64,000 bases of DNA from Aselliscus stoliczkanus (lineage: Eukaryota > Chordata > Mammalia > Chiroptera > Hipposideridae): positions 98,729,478 through 98,793,477 of the forward strand of contig CM066738.1 of assembly GCA_033961575.1 (NCBI GenBank), given 5' to 3'. The stretch's first letter is position 1. Each line of letters opens with the position of its first letter. Positions 33,035 through 43,629 of this stretch are shown piece after piece. A program made the position numbers and the translations under genes. The notes below the pieces were generated by a model, which was given only the letters and a program-made list of their open reading frames with translations, searched no databases and was not told where the DNA came from.

Positions 33035-33530
33035 AAATTATTCTGCAGTAATAAATTATCCTCAAATCCTTGTGGCTGGTAACAATAGCAGTGTAATTCT
33101 GCTCACGTAATGTGGCCATCATAGGTTGGCTGTGCCACGCTCCGCATGTCTTCAGTCCAAGACCCAGACTGACCGAGCAGCAGCTATCTAGGACATGACG
33201 GGCCTCATGGCAGAAGGAACGAGAACATGAGAATCTCACGATGGCTCTAAAACTCATGCTGAGAATTTACGCGTGACACTTTCACTCACCTTTCACTGGC
33301 CAAATCACGTGGCCAAACTTAAGGTTAAAAGGGTAGGAAAGGGCCGGCCGAGTGGCTCAGTTGGTTGAGAGCTGGCTCAAGAGTGCGCGCTCTGAGCAAC
33401 AGGGTCGTTGGTTCGATTCCGGGCCTGAGCTGAGCTGCCAACAGGTGGCAGGATGGCTCAGCTTAAAAAAAAAAAAAGGGTAGGAAAGTAGAATCCTCCT
33501 CAAGGGAGGGTCAGTGGGTGTTTTAGGTTA
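33035..33530. repeat. MER-like interspersed repeat hosting a SINE
   Basis: TTGTGGCTGGTAACAATAGC, CATCATAGGTTGGCTGTGCC, CCAAGACCCAGACTGACCGAGCAGC, CATGGCAGAAGGAACGAGAAC, and CACTTTCACTCACCTTTCACTGGCCAAATCACGTGGCC follow a common mammalian MER repeat ('catgggttggctggg... gggacccaggctgac ggagcagc ... ccatggcagag ... ttggccaga..tcacatggcc'). It continues after the SINE with CTCCTCAAGGGAGGGTCAG. Class not assigned. Confidence 0.5.
33327..33488 (+). mobile_element. tRNA-derived SINE, short form (type B), perfect 15-bp target-site duplication
   Basis: SINE body 33342-33463 begins GGCCGGCCGAGTGGCTCAG, carries an intact box A TGGCTCAGTTGG (33353-33364) and a perfect box B GGTTCGATTCC (33410-33420), and ends GGCAGGATGGCTCAGCTT plus poly(A) to 33477. 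AAAAGGGTAGGAAAG occurs on both sides (33327-33341 and 33474-33488) without mismatch. Intact pol III boxes, a clean poly(A) and a perfect duplication make this the youngest-looking insertion in the window. It resembles bat VES-type SINEs. Confidence 0.93.
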
Positions 33531-35179
33531 TAATACAATATACCCCCACGAGTACTCTGTTCTTCCTTCCTCAGTAAGTATATCCTGAGAACCAACAGGC
33601 TTGAAAACCCTCGTTGCCCTGTAATTGTAAGTAGTACAATACCTAGAACAGAGTCTTGACAACTCCTTAAGCTTTCGGAGCTTTCCCAAGTGCATCCCCA
33701 GGCCTGCAGAGCGCCTGTGTTCTGCAGGGGAGCCTGCTTACAAAATGGCAGACACGCTCCCATGTCTGCCAGTGTTTAGAGTGGATAACGCAAGCACAGC
33801 ATTTCGCCAGAACCCTGGTTGCTGAGTTGCAAAATTATTTATGGCTTTCCCATTTATGGCATGCTGCTCAGTTTCCCATGAGTTGCTAGGAAAGATTCCT
33901 GATAGCTACTATGAGCCATTGAAACCTATGAGACTTCATTTATTATGGCATAATATACACATTACCTCACTTGTGCTAGACCATATGGAGAGCTCTCTGT
34001 TGAATTTGGCATAGTTACTGGGGTGAAACGGGAATGGATTCTGTTCCTCGTCCTCTTCAATTACGCTGTGTGTTGGATCAGGCAGCCAACTTCAACAGAT
34101 CATCTGGGCGTAGCAATCAGTCCTCAGGACAGCATCACTGCCGTCACCTATGCCAATGAAGAATAATAAATGTGATATTGAAGAGGGTCTGAGTGGTGGG
34201 GAATAGCGCAGTCTCAAGAGTGGGTCAATAGGGCTCCTTGCTGACATTAAGCTCGTGTTTGAAAGTTGAGGGAGAAGCAGGGCGCCCATTTGTCACTCAT
34301 TATGGCATTTGGAAGGAAAAGCAAGACACTCAAGAGTAGTTGAAAAGCATAGCTGGTTCTAAGTCCAAATGAAACTAGCAGTGACCATTTAAATGGGGAA
34401 AGGATCACGGGGGAAAGCCACAATCCACGATGACCTGCCTTGCCCATTTGCCTCTTGCTTAAAAAAAGGGAACAAATGAATACTTGGACCCTGTGGGCAC
34501 TGAAAGAGGGAGTGTTAATCCCCACCATGTAGGAATAAGGGGGAGAGTGGCCAATAGATGGATACTTCCATGTATCTTTTGTAATTCTGGAGTTGGTTTA
34601 TATGATACGTGTAGAGACTTGGTGTGTCTTCTTCTACACGTGAAAGGAAATCCTTTAGGGGCTTTTCTACATGGATTTTGGTGGGGAATGCTAATCCTTT
34701 CAGGAAGTCTCAGGCATTTCACTAATTCTTACAATGAATTCACCGAAAATAAAAGCAACCAAATGAAAATTGGCCTGAAAATTCGTATGCTAACCTGAGA
34801 CAATAATCCTAATAGTTTTCTCCTTTTGCAATTACAGTTTTAAGAATTGTTATATGATTTCCCTCTTTACATTGCCAGTCCATCTGTCTGTGATGTGTGT
34901 GCATCCTGAGAGAGAGAACTAATACGCAAAGCAAAACACAGAGTAGGAAGAGTTAGCAAGTACTTTAAGAGACTTGAGATATAAACTCCATCCATCCTCA
35001 TATTTCTTTTTCCACTTGGCCTCTTCCATGTTTCTCGTCTTTGTGAAAATGAAACATTAATAATTGAAGTGTTCCCATTGCAAGGTATTATTAGTAATAA
35101 TGAGCTGTGGGTGAAACAAACCCTTCCCTTCCAAAGGGCAAACTCTAACTTTGCTTATGTGTGACTACTATTTGAAATA
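33531..35179. other. Single-copy DNA, nothing recognised
   Basis: About 1.6 kb of repeat-poor sequence with overlapping frames of 65-104 codons on both strands (33500-34798). None has a recognisable domain or plausible splice framing. Confidence 0.4.
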
Positions 35180-35830
35180 AAATCAAAAGATTGGTGCTCA
35201 CCCACCTCCCCTCCCCCCACCCCCCGAAAAAGTCTAATTAGTGTTCGTCTATTGGAGAGGAAGCTGAGCACGCTGCTCCACCACTGCCAAATGAAATTAA
35301 GGCCCAATTATTGATAAATGAAGAGTGGTTTGTGCTGGAGGCTGGCCTGGAGTCTCGGAAATACATCTGTCATTTGGCCTGTACAGGAGTCATTCATGTG
35401 TGACATAGCATCCTGTGCATTTATCATGCATCTGTAGATTTTTGTTTTAATTCACTTAGCTGTCTAACCAGATTCAGGGCTGGATGCCGCGAATGGAGTC
35501 AGGATTTGGACTGACAGATGCAATTCTAGTCTGAAATGGTGTGTGACAGGACTAGCTATCCTGCATATTAGTTATTATCGAAACCATTCTAGGCAGCACT
35601 TTTTATGAGAATGGCCATTGCAGGTTATCTGTTTTGTGGATTCTGTGGTTAACAATTGCCCAGTTGCTCCAGGGCAGGTAGGAGACACGCTGGATCAATG
35701 GACCATTGTTGTTAAGTGCACTCACTATTACCATGAAAATTAGAATGGAAGTGCTTGAAAGGCAAGAATGAAAATGCCTGGGTCTTTACCATTATGCAAA
35801 TTATAATTCTACAAATGAGATAAGTGGGGG
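35180..35830. promoter_or_regulatory. Candidate conserved non-coding element
   Basis: Repeat-free, of balanced composition and rich in developmental-type motifs: CCCAATTATTGATAAATG near 35302, CCATTGTTGTTAAG (SOX-like) near 35702, and an octamer ATGCAAAT at 35794-35801 within a near-palindrome ATTATGCAAATTATAAT. It begins just after a C-run cluster. Call is by appearance only. Confidence 0.3.
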
Positions 35831-37834
35831 GAGAAACACTTTTCATAAATCTTAACTAGGTAAGAGTTTATTAAGTTCACTGTCGAAAGCAAATGGAAAA
35901 CAAACATTTGTTAAGTTGATAAAAAAAAATAAAAAAGAAAGAAAGAGAAAAATGTCTGCAGGGCTATTCCCCTACCGAGCTCTGCTCACAAAGCTTAGTT
36001 TGGTAGCACGCTAAGGTTTAATTTAAAATTTCTGTCGTTTTATCACTTGTTTGTATAAAATGTTGAAAATAACTGTCACCTTCAAAAGGAAGCCACTAAT
36101 GTAATTTTAGTCCAAAGTCCAGAGAAAATATTGTGTTAGGAGGACTTTAATGAGACCAACTCCAAGGGCAATCATCTTGCCTCAACTTCTATGGTTTTTC
36201 ATTCATTATCTACATGTTTCCCATGTATGCTGGTCACATGTCCAATGCACGTGCGTTTCATGTTACAATCATCTAATGTACTTTGCAAAGCCCTCCAAAA
36301 AACATTTCAGTCACAGAGGATTGATCGAAATAAAAGTTACTGAAATATACAGTGTTTCTTATCGTTTGCTCATCAACCTCATATGATAAGAATTGTGTGA
36401 TTTTAAACTGTGTGAGTCCCAGTTCAGGCATAGCTCAAATTACATATTTCCATTCCTTAAAGAATTTGTAAAGTTGCTGAAGATTTCAATAGCAAAATAT
36501 GAAACGGTAATACAATGAAATGTAATCTTTTGTTTTAAATAGAAAATTAACGGTTAGAGTTACAGCAGTAACTATGGATTTGCATCTTTTCAGAAGATTC
36601 ATATTTATTAAAGGACATTTCATATTAGTGTTTCAGGTCCAAAGAAGCTTCTACTTTCCTAAACAATTAGAAATTTGCATCTTAGAATAAATGCTTTTTC
36701 ATCCCATGATGTTTGAAAATAAGGTGTTTGAAAAGAACCTGGCTTCAATTTAAAAGTTCAAAGCTTGATTATGATATTGGGTTATAAGATTTTCGTTGTT
36801 AAAGATCTTTTTGAATAAAAGAGCAAATTAGGAAGCAAAGATATATCTTAGTATAAATAGATCTTAAAATATTAATAGTCATAATATTCAGGAAATATAA
36901 GTAAATTTTGACTTTAGAGTTTGGAAGCTACTATCATTTTTTGTGTGATTAGCTCCTCCAATTTACAATGTTTGCCTCTCTGCTTTATTTCTTTCAATAG
37001 TTTTTTTTTTCTTTATAAGACTCCAAAAACTTAATTATGGCTTATGCAAATATCATTTGAGGGAAAAGAAGGTAATATTAAATCTTTAAAAGCATTGTGA
37101 GGTTAAATGCTGGGAAAGTCATCATAGGTATTAAATGGCATTCAGAGAAAAATAGAATGGAGGTGGGGAAGACACTTGGAGAGGTTTCTCATTTCCTTCC
37201 TTAAAGCTATCTACATGGATCAATTCTTCCCAACGTTTTAACAAAAGTGAACTTTTTAGAAAGCCAAAGGGAGAAAAATAAAAAAGAGTTTTTGCTTCTG
37301 AATCATGTACAGATTGAGAGCCAAACTAAGTCCATATGATACTGAAACTGACAAAAAGATGCATGAAACACGCAGCTACTTTCTTAATAGACATGATGTA
37401 AAACCTCTTTTTATTTCTTTATTGAATCACCTACATTTTTCCTATAGTGGTAGGACTCTCCAATTGTATGTAAAATCTATAGAAAAGTACATAGGTGAAT
37501 TAGAGTAGCAATCTTGTTTAACTAAGCTGGTAAAATTAAAAATTTTATCTAAGAAATCAGCCACATATTTTTAAGCATCCATAGCTTACTGAGCAGTGAG
37601 ATTAAAGGAGGAGGAATGCTTAATGGCATGAAGGTATCAAATGATCAAAATAATGTTTGGGAAGTATTAGAGTAAAATGACAGGAAGCAAAGAGGATAGT
37701 GGTGAGAAAGGGAGCAGACAGGAGGGGATAGATTATGTTACATAACTCTAGACAAGTTTTCCCCCAACTTTCTGACTTTGAACCACTGTGAGTCTATGAG
37801 TAGTCATGAGGCGGCTGCTAAGAGAGGTAAAAGA
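35831..37834. other. AT-rich single-copy DNA
   Basis: About 2 kb with an A-rich simple stretch at 35922-35950. No gene or named repeat. Frames of 67-78 codons (36150-36386, 37305-37508) lack resemblance to any family. Confidence 0.4.
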
Positions 37835-38298
37835 AAGTGCTGAGGAGAAAAATTTTTCTTCTAACCTCTTAGATTTAGTAGCTGGGGGCCTGCAAATTAA
37901 ACTAACAAAAAAAAACAGATAAATTGGAGAAAAGACACCAAATTTTAATTAATATTTATATGCATGGGAATTCGCAGAAAAGAAATAAAACTCAAAGAAG
38001 CAATTTGGTTGGGGAATTATATACCCTTCTCAACAAAGGAAAAGGAGTTTGGGTTTCAAGGAACAATAAATTATGCGGAAGTGACTAGTAATATCTGAGG
38101 GACTTAAGGGACCGTAAGGGCTATTTTAATAAGGTCTGTTTATGCAAATTATTTTCTTGTTGCCTCCCCATCTTTGATGATGCGCCTTTCTTCTCTCCCT
38201 GGTTGGGTGGAGGGCATTTTCCTTAGAGAAAAATTTATGTTCTCCTTTTAAGCAGATGAGGGAAAGTCAGAGAATTTTTCCTGGGTCTGTCGATCCTG
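37835..38298 (-). mobile_element. ERV1-like LTR fragment, antisense
   Basis: GAGGAGAAAAATTTTTCTTCTAACC and CTTAGATTTAGTAGCTGGGGGCC match the reverse complement of the 3' end of the LTR at 31770-32268 (GAGGAGAAAAAATAATTTTCCCTC, TTAGCTAAAAGCCCC). So this piece is an antisense LTR of a related family. A further segment AATTATATACCCTTCTCAACAAAGGAAAAGG follows. Internal genes were not seen. Confidence 0.55.
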
Positions 38299-38764
38299 TT
38301 GGGGAGCAAAACTTGCCACTCCAAAATGTATCTCTTCTGCATGAGGATTATTTGCAGCTGATTATTTTTAAACAGAAGACTCAGGAAGCTTTCTCTTTAT
38401 CACCTCTTAACTGTCTAAAAGAATTTAGATAGAAGTCCTGAGCTATACCAAAGATAACTTCTTTTTGTATTAGAAAGACTTTGTATGGAACTTTGCATGG
38501 CAGGCAAACATTTGTTTACTAAACATTTGCTCTTTCCTTGTCCCTGTAAATTGTCTTCCTCCTCTTTGAAGTCCCAGACCCATGCCCCCTTCTCCTTAGC
38601 TCAAGACAGTTTATAAGTCTGTGGGCCTCAGGTTTTTATGGAGCCCCCAATGTACAAAATTAAATTGGGGCTTTTCTCCTGTTAATCTGCCTTATGTTAA
38701 TTTGATTATTAGTCTAGCCAAAGAACCTAGACGGATAGAAGGAAAAATTTTCCTCCCCAACAAT
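38299..38764 (+). mobile_element. Solo LTR with TG...CA ends, sense
   Basis: Starts TGTTGGGGA and ends TCCCCAACA, a 9-bp perfect inverted terminal repeat of the retroviral TG...CA type, about 466 bp long. TTTATAAGTC near 38610 could be the TATA box. A CTTTTCTCCTGTTAATCTGCC segment and AGACGGATAGAAGGAAAAATTTTCC precede the end. The flanks ATCC and ATTC give no exact duplication. No gag, pol or env. Confidence 0.65.
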
Positions 38765-38830
38765 TCCCAAAATAATCCTTATGCCAAAGTGGCATATTTT
38801 GGGGTGGCCTATGCTGATCCCCTTCAAAAG
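38765..38830 (-). mobile_element. Possible 5' end of the antisense LTR
   Basis: ATGCCAAAGTGGCATATTTTGGGGTGGCC is the reverse complement of a start like GCCACCCCAAAATATGCCACTTTGGCAT, resembling the opening of the LTR at 31770 (CACCCCAAAGTGTGCCACTTTGG). It suggests the sense LTR 38299-38764 landed inside an antisense LTR that continues here. Confidence 0.4.
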
Positions 38831-39159
38831 GTAATATTGGGTTTAAAAAGTAATGATAAATACCTTAAATTAAATGGACTGTCTTTTGTTCTAAGATTTT
38901 CTTTCCTCCATTTTCAGCTTGTAAAATAACCGTTCTTTCATGAAAAGATGTTCATAATCGGCATTATTTTTCTCTCATATCTTTACTTGGCAAAATAAAA
39001 CCTCTGTGACTCATTGTCATTCCTTCAATTATTTTTTACTTCATTTCATTATTATTATTATTATTATTATTTTATTTCAGTGGGCCATGATTTCTCAAAC
39101 ACTTAGAAATGCTAATCTAAGGCTGTGTCTCCAGAGGAAATATTAATATTAGTTAATAT
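38831..39159. other. AT-rich DNA with a (TTA)n run
   Basis: Contains ATTATTATTATTATTATTAT around 39048-39070. No gene recognised. Confidence 0.5.
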
Positions 39160-39345
39160 CTAACACCCTTTATTGGGTCCCTGCTATGCCTCAGACAATA
39201 TTCAGGGAGATGCATATATATTCTCTCTAACACTAACACTAACTCTAAGGGTCAGACATTATTGTTCACATTTAATAAATGAGGAAAACAAGGCTGACAG
39301 AAGTTAAGTTGCTTGCCCAAAGTGACATAACCACAGGGTGACCTT
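39160..39345 (-). repeat. MIR element, antisense
   Basis: AACACCCTTTATTGGGTCCCTGCTATGCCTCAGACA, ATTCTCTCTAACACTAAC, ATTTAATAAATGAGGAAAACAAGGCTGACAG and AAGTTAAGTTGCTTGCCCAAAGTGACAT are colinear with antisense MIR. Confidence 0.8.
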
Positions 39346-39794
39346 ATCACCTCTCATTTAAAGAGGACACTTCTTTAAAGTGAAAGGGAGTAATGGTTAC
39401 CATTATACCAGGACATCAGATATAAATGGGGTCTTTCTGGGACAGCCTGGGACATACATTCACCTTGCAGAGCTGCTTTTTAAGACAGGATTTAAATCAA
39501 CTTGTATCTAAAGCCTATCTATATCTTGTCCATGGATTAGGCTGCCTCTAAAATTTTTACAAAAATAAGGATATTTGGAGAAATTGAATTCAGCAAACTG
39601 TATGACACCAGGGTATACAAAATTATAATTCATTCAGCACTCTATGGAAGACTAGTTATGTCACAAGACATCTACCTCCAATAGTGATTTTATAAATGGT
39701 TTGAAGATGAGGAAGTTCTGTGTAGAGGGCAAAAGCCTGGATAGAGTTATTATGCTAGTGCCTGCTCTTAAGAGAGGAATAAAATTTCCATGTG

Positions 39795-40740
39795 TAGATG
39801 TTGAATGAATGTAGTGGTTTGTGGGATTCTGACTTCAAATCATGGTGCGCGCAGGATGAGATAGGGATAGCTCTCCTGATTGTCGTTTTCTGCACCCGTG
39901 CCAGGCAGCCTCCGAGATGGTTTTGGGACAGACAGCCTCACCCTGTGGAAAGCAAATCGGAATTTGACCATTATTTGCCTGGAAAGGAGAGTTTGATGCT
40001 GTATAGTAGTTAATGCTGTACACTTTGCTTTCCCTCTGTTATCTGGGAAAATGCAGGCCAAAGCGGCGTGTCTCGAATAGGTCACGGAGATTGTGGGAAC
40101 AGAGCTCAAGCACAATAAATCAAAACGATGTATCGTCCCTCTGCACCTCCCCAGTGTTGTCATGAATGAATGCAGTCAAACGGCGAGGTCGACTCCTGGC
40201 ACTCCCACCTGCACTGTGACCTGGAACTTTGCAGTGTTTAGAAAGAGGCTCTTCCCTTGCCAGAAAGTGCTTTCTGTGGGTGAAAGAATATGTAAAATAG
40301 TACCAGGTGAAGAACGACTTTTTCACCCAGTCTTGAAACCATCACAAAGAGACAAATTTTGCTGCTTTCGTTTCGTGTGTGAATTTTTTTTTTTTTCCAC
40401 ACAGCTCTATTCATTGCCTGAAACAATGGGGCCAGTGTTGGCCAGCAAAGAATAGTGCCATTCATGCACCCGGTACCCTGCACAGTGCCTGCTCTTGTGA
40501 GTCTTGGCTGCTCTGAGCTGCTGGCTGCTGGCAAGAAAGTCGGGCTTCTGTGGTTGGATGGAGCAGGGCGGATCAGAGGACGAACGCTGGCAGCCAGATG
40601 CCCAGATAACCTCAGCTTCTCTAGAAAACACTGTTGACATAAGCCTGTGCTTTAAGGGGTGTCTGGAATTCCAGGAACTTGGGCCAGGTGTGCGGGCAGG
40701 TGCGTGTGACTCCATTCTAGCCATCCCCATCCTTTAGCTA
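39795..40740. promoter_or_regulatory. Repeat-free, CpG-containing candidate conserved element
   Basis: About 950 bp without recognised transposons, with more CpG than the rest of the window (for example GGTGCGCGCAGG at 39843, AAGCGGCGTGTCTCG at 40060, AACGGCGAGGTCGACTCC at 40180). Open frames up to 120 codons overlap on both strands and carry no recognised domain. Either a conserved non-coding region or an unrecognised exon; I favour non-coding. Confidence 0.3.
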
Positions 40741-40764
40741 CGGTCAAATGCAGCCCCATTCAAG

Positions 40765-40985
40765 GTTCAATCCCTGGTTTAGGAATCAAGGCACCCGATC
40801 TGGATTCTGGCTCCAGAGCTGACTGGCAGTAGACACTTGGGCAAACCTCTTACCCTGTCTGAATCCCCATTCCTTCATCTGCATAGATGGGGCATTGATG
40901 CCACCCACCTCATGCGGATGGCACGGAATTCAGTGACATATTATGATGCTGTGATCAGCGTGGAATAAGGGTTAGCTTTTATGGT
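40765..40985 (+). repeat. MIR element, sense
   Basis: GGAATCAAGGCACCCGATCTGGATTCTGGCTCCAGAGCTGACTGGC, CACTTGGGCAAACCTCTTACC, TTCCTTCATCTGCATAGATGGGGC, GCCACCCACCTCATGCGGATGG and GTTAGCTTTTATGG are a near full-length sense MIR. Confidence 0.85.
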
Positions 40986-41495
40986 CGTTAGCAAAGGCTG
41001 ATGTAGCAATTTTTGTCATTACCGGAATGCCTGGTTTCCGGCAACCTCTCTCTGGGTAGAAAGTTAACCGCTGTGAAATCATGGGCAACAGTACTGTAAT
41101 GATGGGTGGTCAGGGAGAGGGAGAGAGAAGACAGGCTTCACAGCCCTGTTCACAGGGAAGGAAAGGCACGCTAGCAGAGGCCACTCCATTTCTGTCACGG
41201 ACAGAGCAGAAGACTGATTTGCTTTCATGTGGTGTCACCCCGGAAGGATGGTTGTGCTAATGTATGCTAGAGATGGTCTCGCCATCCTTGGCTCTCTCTC
41301 TTCAACCTGGAGTGTGAGCAGCACAAAGCATGGTCCCTGTCCTTAACGTTCATTTTCCTTAAGTGAGATGAGGTCTCACAGCCCTTGTTTGACGTCTGTT
41401 GGGGAGCAAACTGCCAAACGCAGGCCACCTGTGGAAAACTTCAAACCTGGTAAATTCTGAGACGGGTAAAGGCAGGGAGCCTGCTTAGCCTTAAT
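40986..41495. other. Single-copy DNA, nothing recognised
   Basis: About 510 bp of balanced composition. No recognised repeat or gene. Confidence 0.4.
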
Positions 41496-41497
41496 AT

Positions 41498-41532
<35 letters not shown>

Positions 41533-41710
41533 TTCAATTTATTGGAGTGACATTGGTTAGTAAAATTATATAGGTTTCAAGTCTACATTTCTATGCTACG
41601 TCGTCTATATATTGCATTTGTGTTCACCACCCAGAGTCAGTTCTCCTTCCATCTCCATATATTGGATTCCTTTTTCCCTCTTCTGCTGGTTCGTTTTCTA
41701 CATTGCCCCA
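41496..41710 (-). mobile_element. L1 3' UTR end, antisense, with (TTTA)n tail
   Basis: A TTTA run at 41496-41534 (the A-rich tail on the minus strand) is followed by TTTATTGGAGTGACATTGGTTAGTAAAATTATATAGG, TATATTGCATTTGTGTTCACCACCCAGAGTCAG and CTTCCATCTCCATATATTGG. This is the laurasiatherian-type L1 3' UTR wording. Only about 200 bp were copied, so it is strongly 5'-truncated. Confidence 0.75.
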
Positions 41711-42927
41711 GTGAACAGCTTGGCCAACTGCTGGAATCAAAATGTATTATCAAGATCAGTGTAGTGAAGGGATTACAATTCAAAATCAAGTAAAGTCTAA
41801 GATCCATGTAGGTCTGGAAAGACAGTCTTTTAAGTTTCTTCCAACCCAAGATGTGATATGTGAAGGTTCCCTCTCAGTAAACATTCTTTAACCACATTGT
41901 GTCTTCTGTGAAGTTGCCACCATGAAAGCTGGACCCATTTGGCACTGATTCATTTGGCACAACTTACAGGCCCACACACTTGTTATTATCGTACCAGCAC
42001 TTTAAACTCTATTAATATACTATATGAGGCATAAAGAGCGCTAAATTGCAAGGGCAATTTTCTATGTTATGTGTGTTATAAAGAAAAGAAAATGTAGTTT
42101 GGGTGATTTTTTAGACATCTTATCCCCGTAGTTCTGTGAGCAGCAGGCTTCACTGGGTGTAATCGCATCATTAGGAGACATTATTGCGGTTCATAAATGG
42201 AATTAATTAAAATGTTAATTAAATTTTCAAAAGATAATTTAATAAAAGTAGGATTGATTAGAAAATTATCGATGAATTTACAGATTCATTTAAGACATTT
42301 ATCTCTGTCACTTTTAAATTTCATTGAAATCTGTTAAGAGTTATAAAGTAGGGATGTCTACAGTAACATTTAAATAGTGACCATATTGTTTCAAGAAGCA
42401 AATAGTTTCTCAGGTATGTTTTACTATCTTTCATTGAGTAGTTACCTCTATCGATCAGCTCCACTGAACATGATACTGAAACAAATGAACAGAAAAATGT
42501 GAACTGTCCATGTCCATTCTGAAACCAAAATACATACAGCTTTTTCTAAAAAATACATGTTTATTTGGCCGATTACATTTGTCTTGAAAACATAAATAAG
42601 GATTTCAGAACAAGTATATGACTGAGGCAAATTTTCTGATGGCCTAATTGAGTGTCAGTCATGAGTTGACAAAGAATAATCCCATATTCCAGCAGAAGGT
42701 GTACAATAGATCTAAAATTTGTAACAAAGTAAAAGCCTTGGGCTGGAAAGCAGGAGGTCTAGTAAACATGCTAGACCTGCTACTTACAAACTATGGTTAA
42801 CAGTATTTAAGTTAGACCCACTTTCACCATAATAGCAACACATGCAGTTTTTCATAGTGTTTGATGACTTTTATTTTAGCAATGGAAATGGTGTCAAAGA
42901 GGGCCTGAAAGTTATGCATTCATTTAC
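41711..42927. other. AT-rich single-copy DNA with TTAATTAA-dense patch
   Basis: Repeat-poor. From about 42120 to 42320 it is dense in TAAT motifs, including two TTAATTAA palindromes at 42203-42210 and 42215-42222, then GATTGATTAGAAAATTATCGATG. Possibly a conserved non-coding element. No gene recognised. Confidence 0.35.
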
Positions 42928-42975
42928 TTATTCATTCATTCATTCATTCATTCATTCAACAAATACAAAGCTACT
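42928..42975 (-). repeat. (ATTC)n and L2 3' tail, antisense
   Basis: About seven ATTC units followed by AACAAATACAAAGC, the reverse of the L2 3' end (gctttgtatttgttgaatgaatgaat). The tetranucleotide run is the L2 terminal repeat. Confidence 0.6.
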
Positions 42976-43029
42976 CTATCTATTGAGTTGGCTATAAAGT
43001 TGTGAAATAGTGACATAGTCAACAGATCC

Positions 43030-43543
43030 ACTTAACTCTAACCTCAATGTAAATCCAGAATCCATTTACTTCTCATCACCTCTGAAGTGACTATTCTCAA
43101 GCCACCAACTTTATCTGCCAAAACAATTGCATCAGCTTCCTAACTAGCCTCCCTGTTTCCATCCCCATTTCACCAGAGCAGTCAGCTATAGTCTTCTGAA
43201 ATGTAAGCAAGACCATTCAGAACTTTCCAGTGGCATCAAAACTCACTCAAAATAATGCCCCCAACCCTTCCACCTACCTGCAACACACTGTGTTGTCCTG
43301 CCTGGCTTCTTCTCTGACCGCATGGCCCATCCATCCCCTCTCATTCATCTCTCCTTAATCATAATGCATGTGGCATTGAAAGGAGCTGTGTTCTTCCTCC
43401 AGATGCTACCCCTGATTTGCCCCCTCATCTCACTCAGGTCTCTGGTTAAGTCACCAGAGCTGGGAGGCCTTCCCAACTCACTCCGTCTCATTCAGGCGTT
43501 CTCCCTTCATCGGGCTTTGTTATTCTCCATAGCATTTATCATC

Positions 43544-43545
<2 letters not shown>
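43030..43545 (+). mobile_element. L2 (LINE-2) 3' region, sense
   Basis: AACTAGCCTCCCTGTTTCCATCCCC, CATTCAGAACTTTCCAGTGGC, CCTGCCTGGCTTCTTCTCTGACCGC, CTCCTTAATCATAATGC, GCCTTCCCAACTCACTC and TATTCTCCATAGCATTTATCATCAC match L2 3' wording in order. It ends at the GT repeat. Confidence 0.8.

Positions 43546-43584
<39 letters not shown>
43546..43584. repeat. (TG)n microsatellite
   Basis: About 19 TG units, perfect. It separates L2 from an L1/HAL1 piece. Confidence 0.96.
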
Positions 43585-43587
<3 letters not shown>

Positions 43588-43629
43588 ACACAGTGTATAT
43601 TCGTTCATTTGCTGTCTACCCTCCTCCTG

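Noticed and set aside
33342..33463. A functional tRNA gene
   Set aside because: Box A and box B are intact, but a poly(A) tail, target-site duplication and lack of a complete cloverleaf identify it as a SINE.
39229..39251. Telomere-like CTAACACTAACACTAAC
   Set aside because: Only three imperfect units inside a MIR; not interstitial telomeric repeat.
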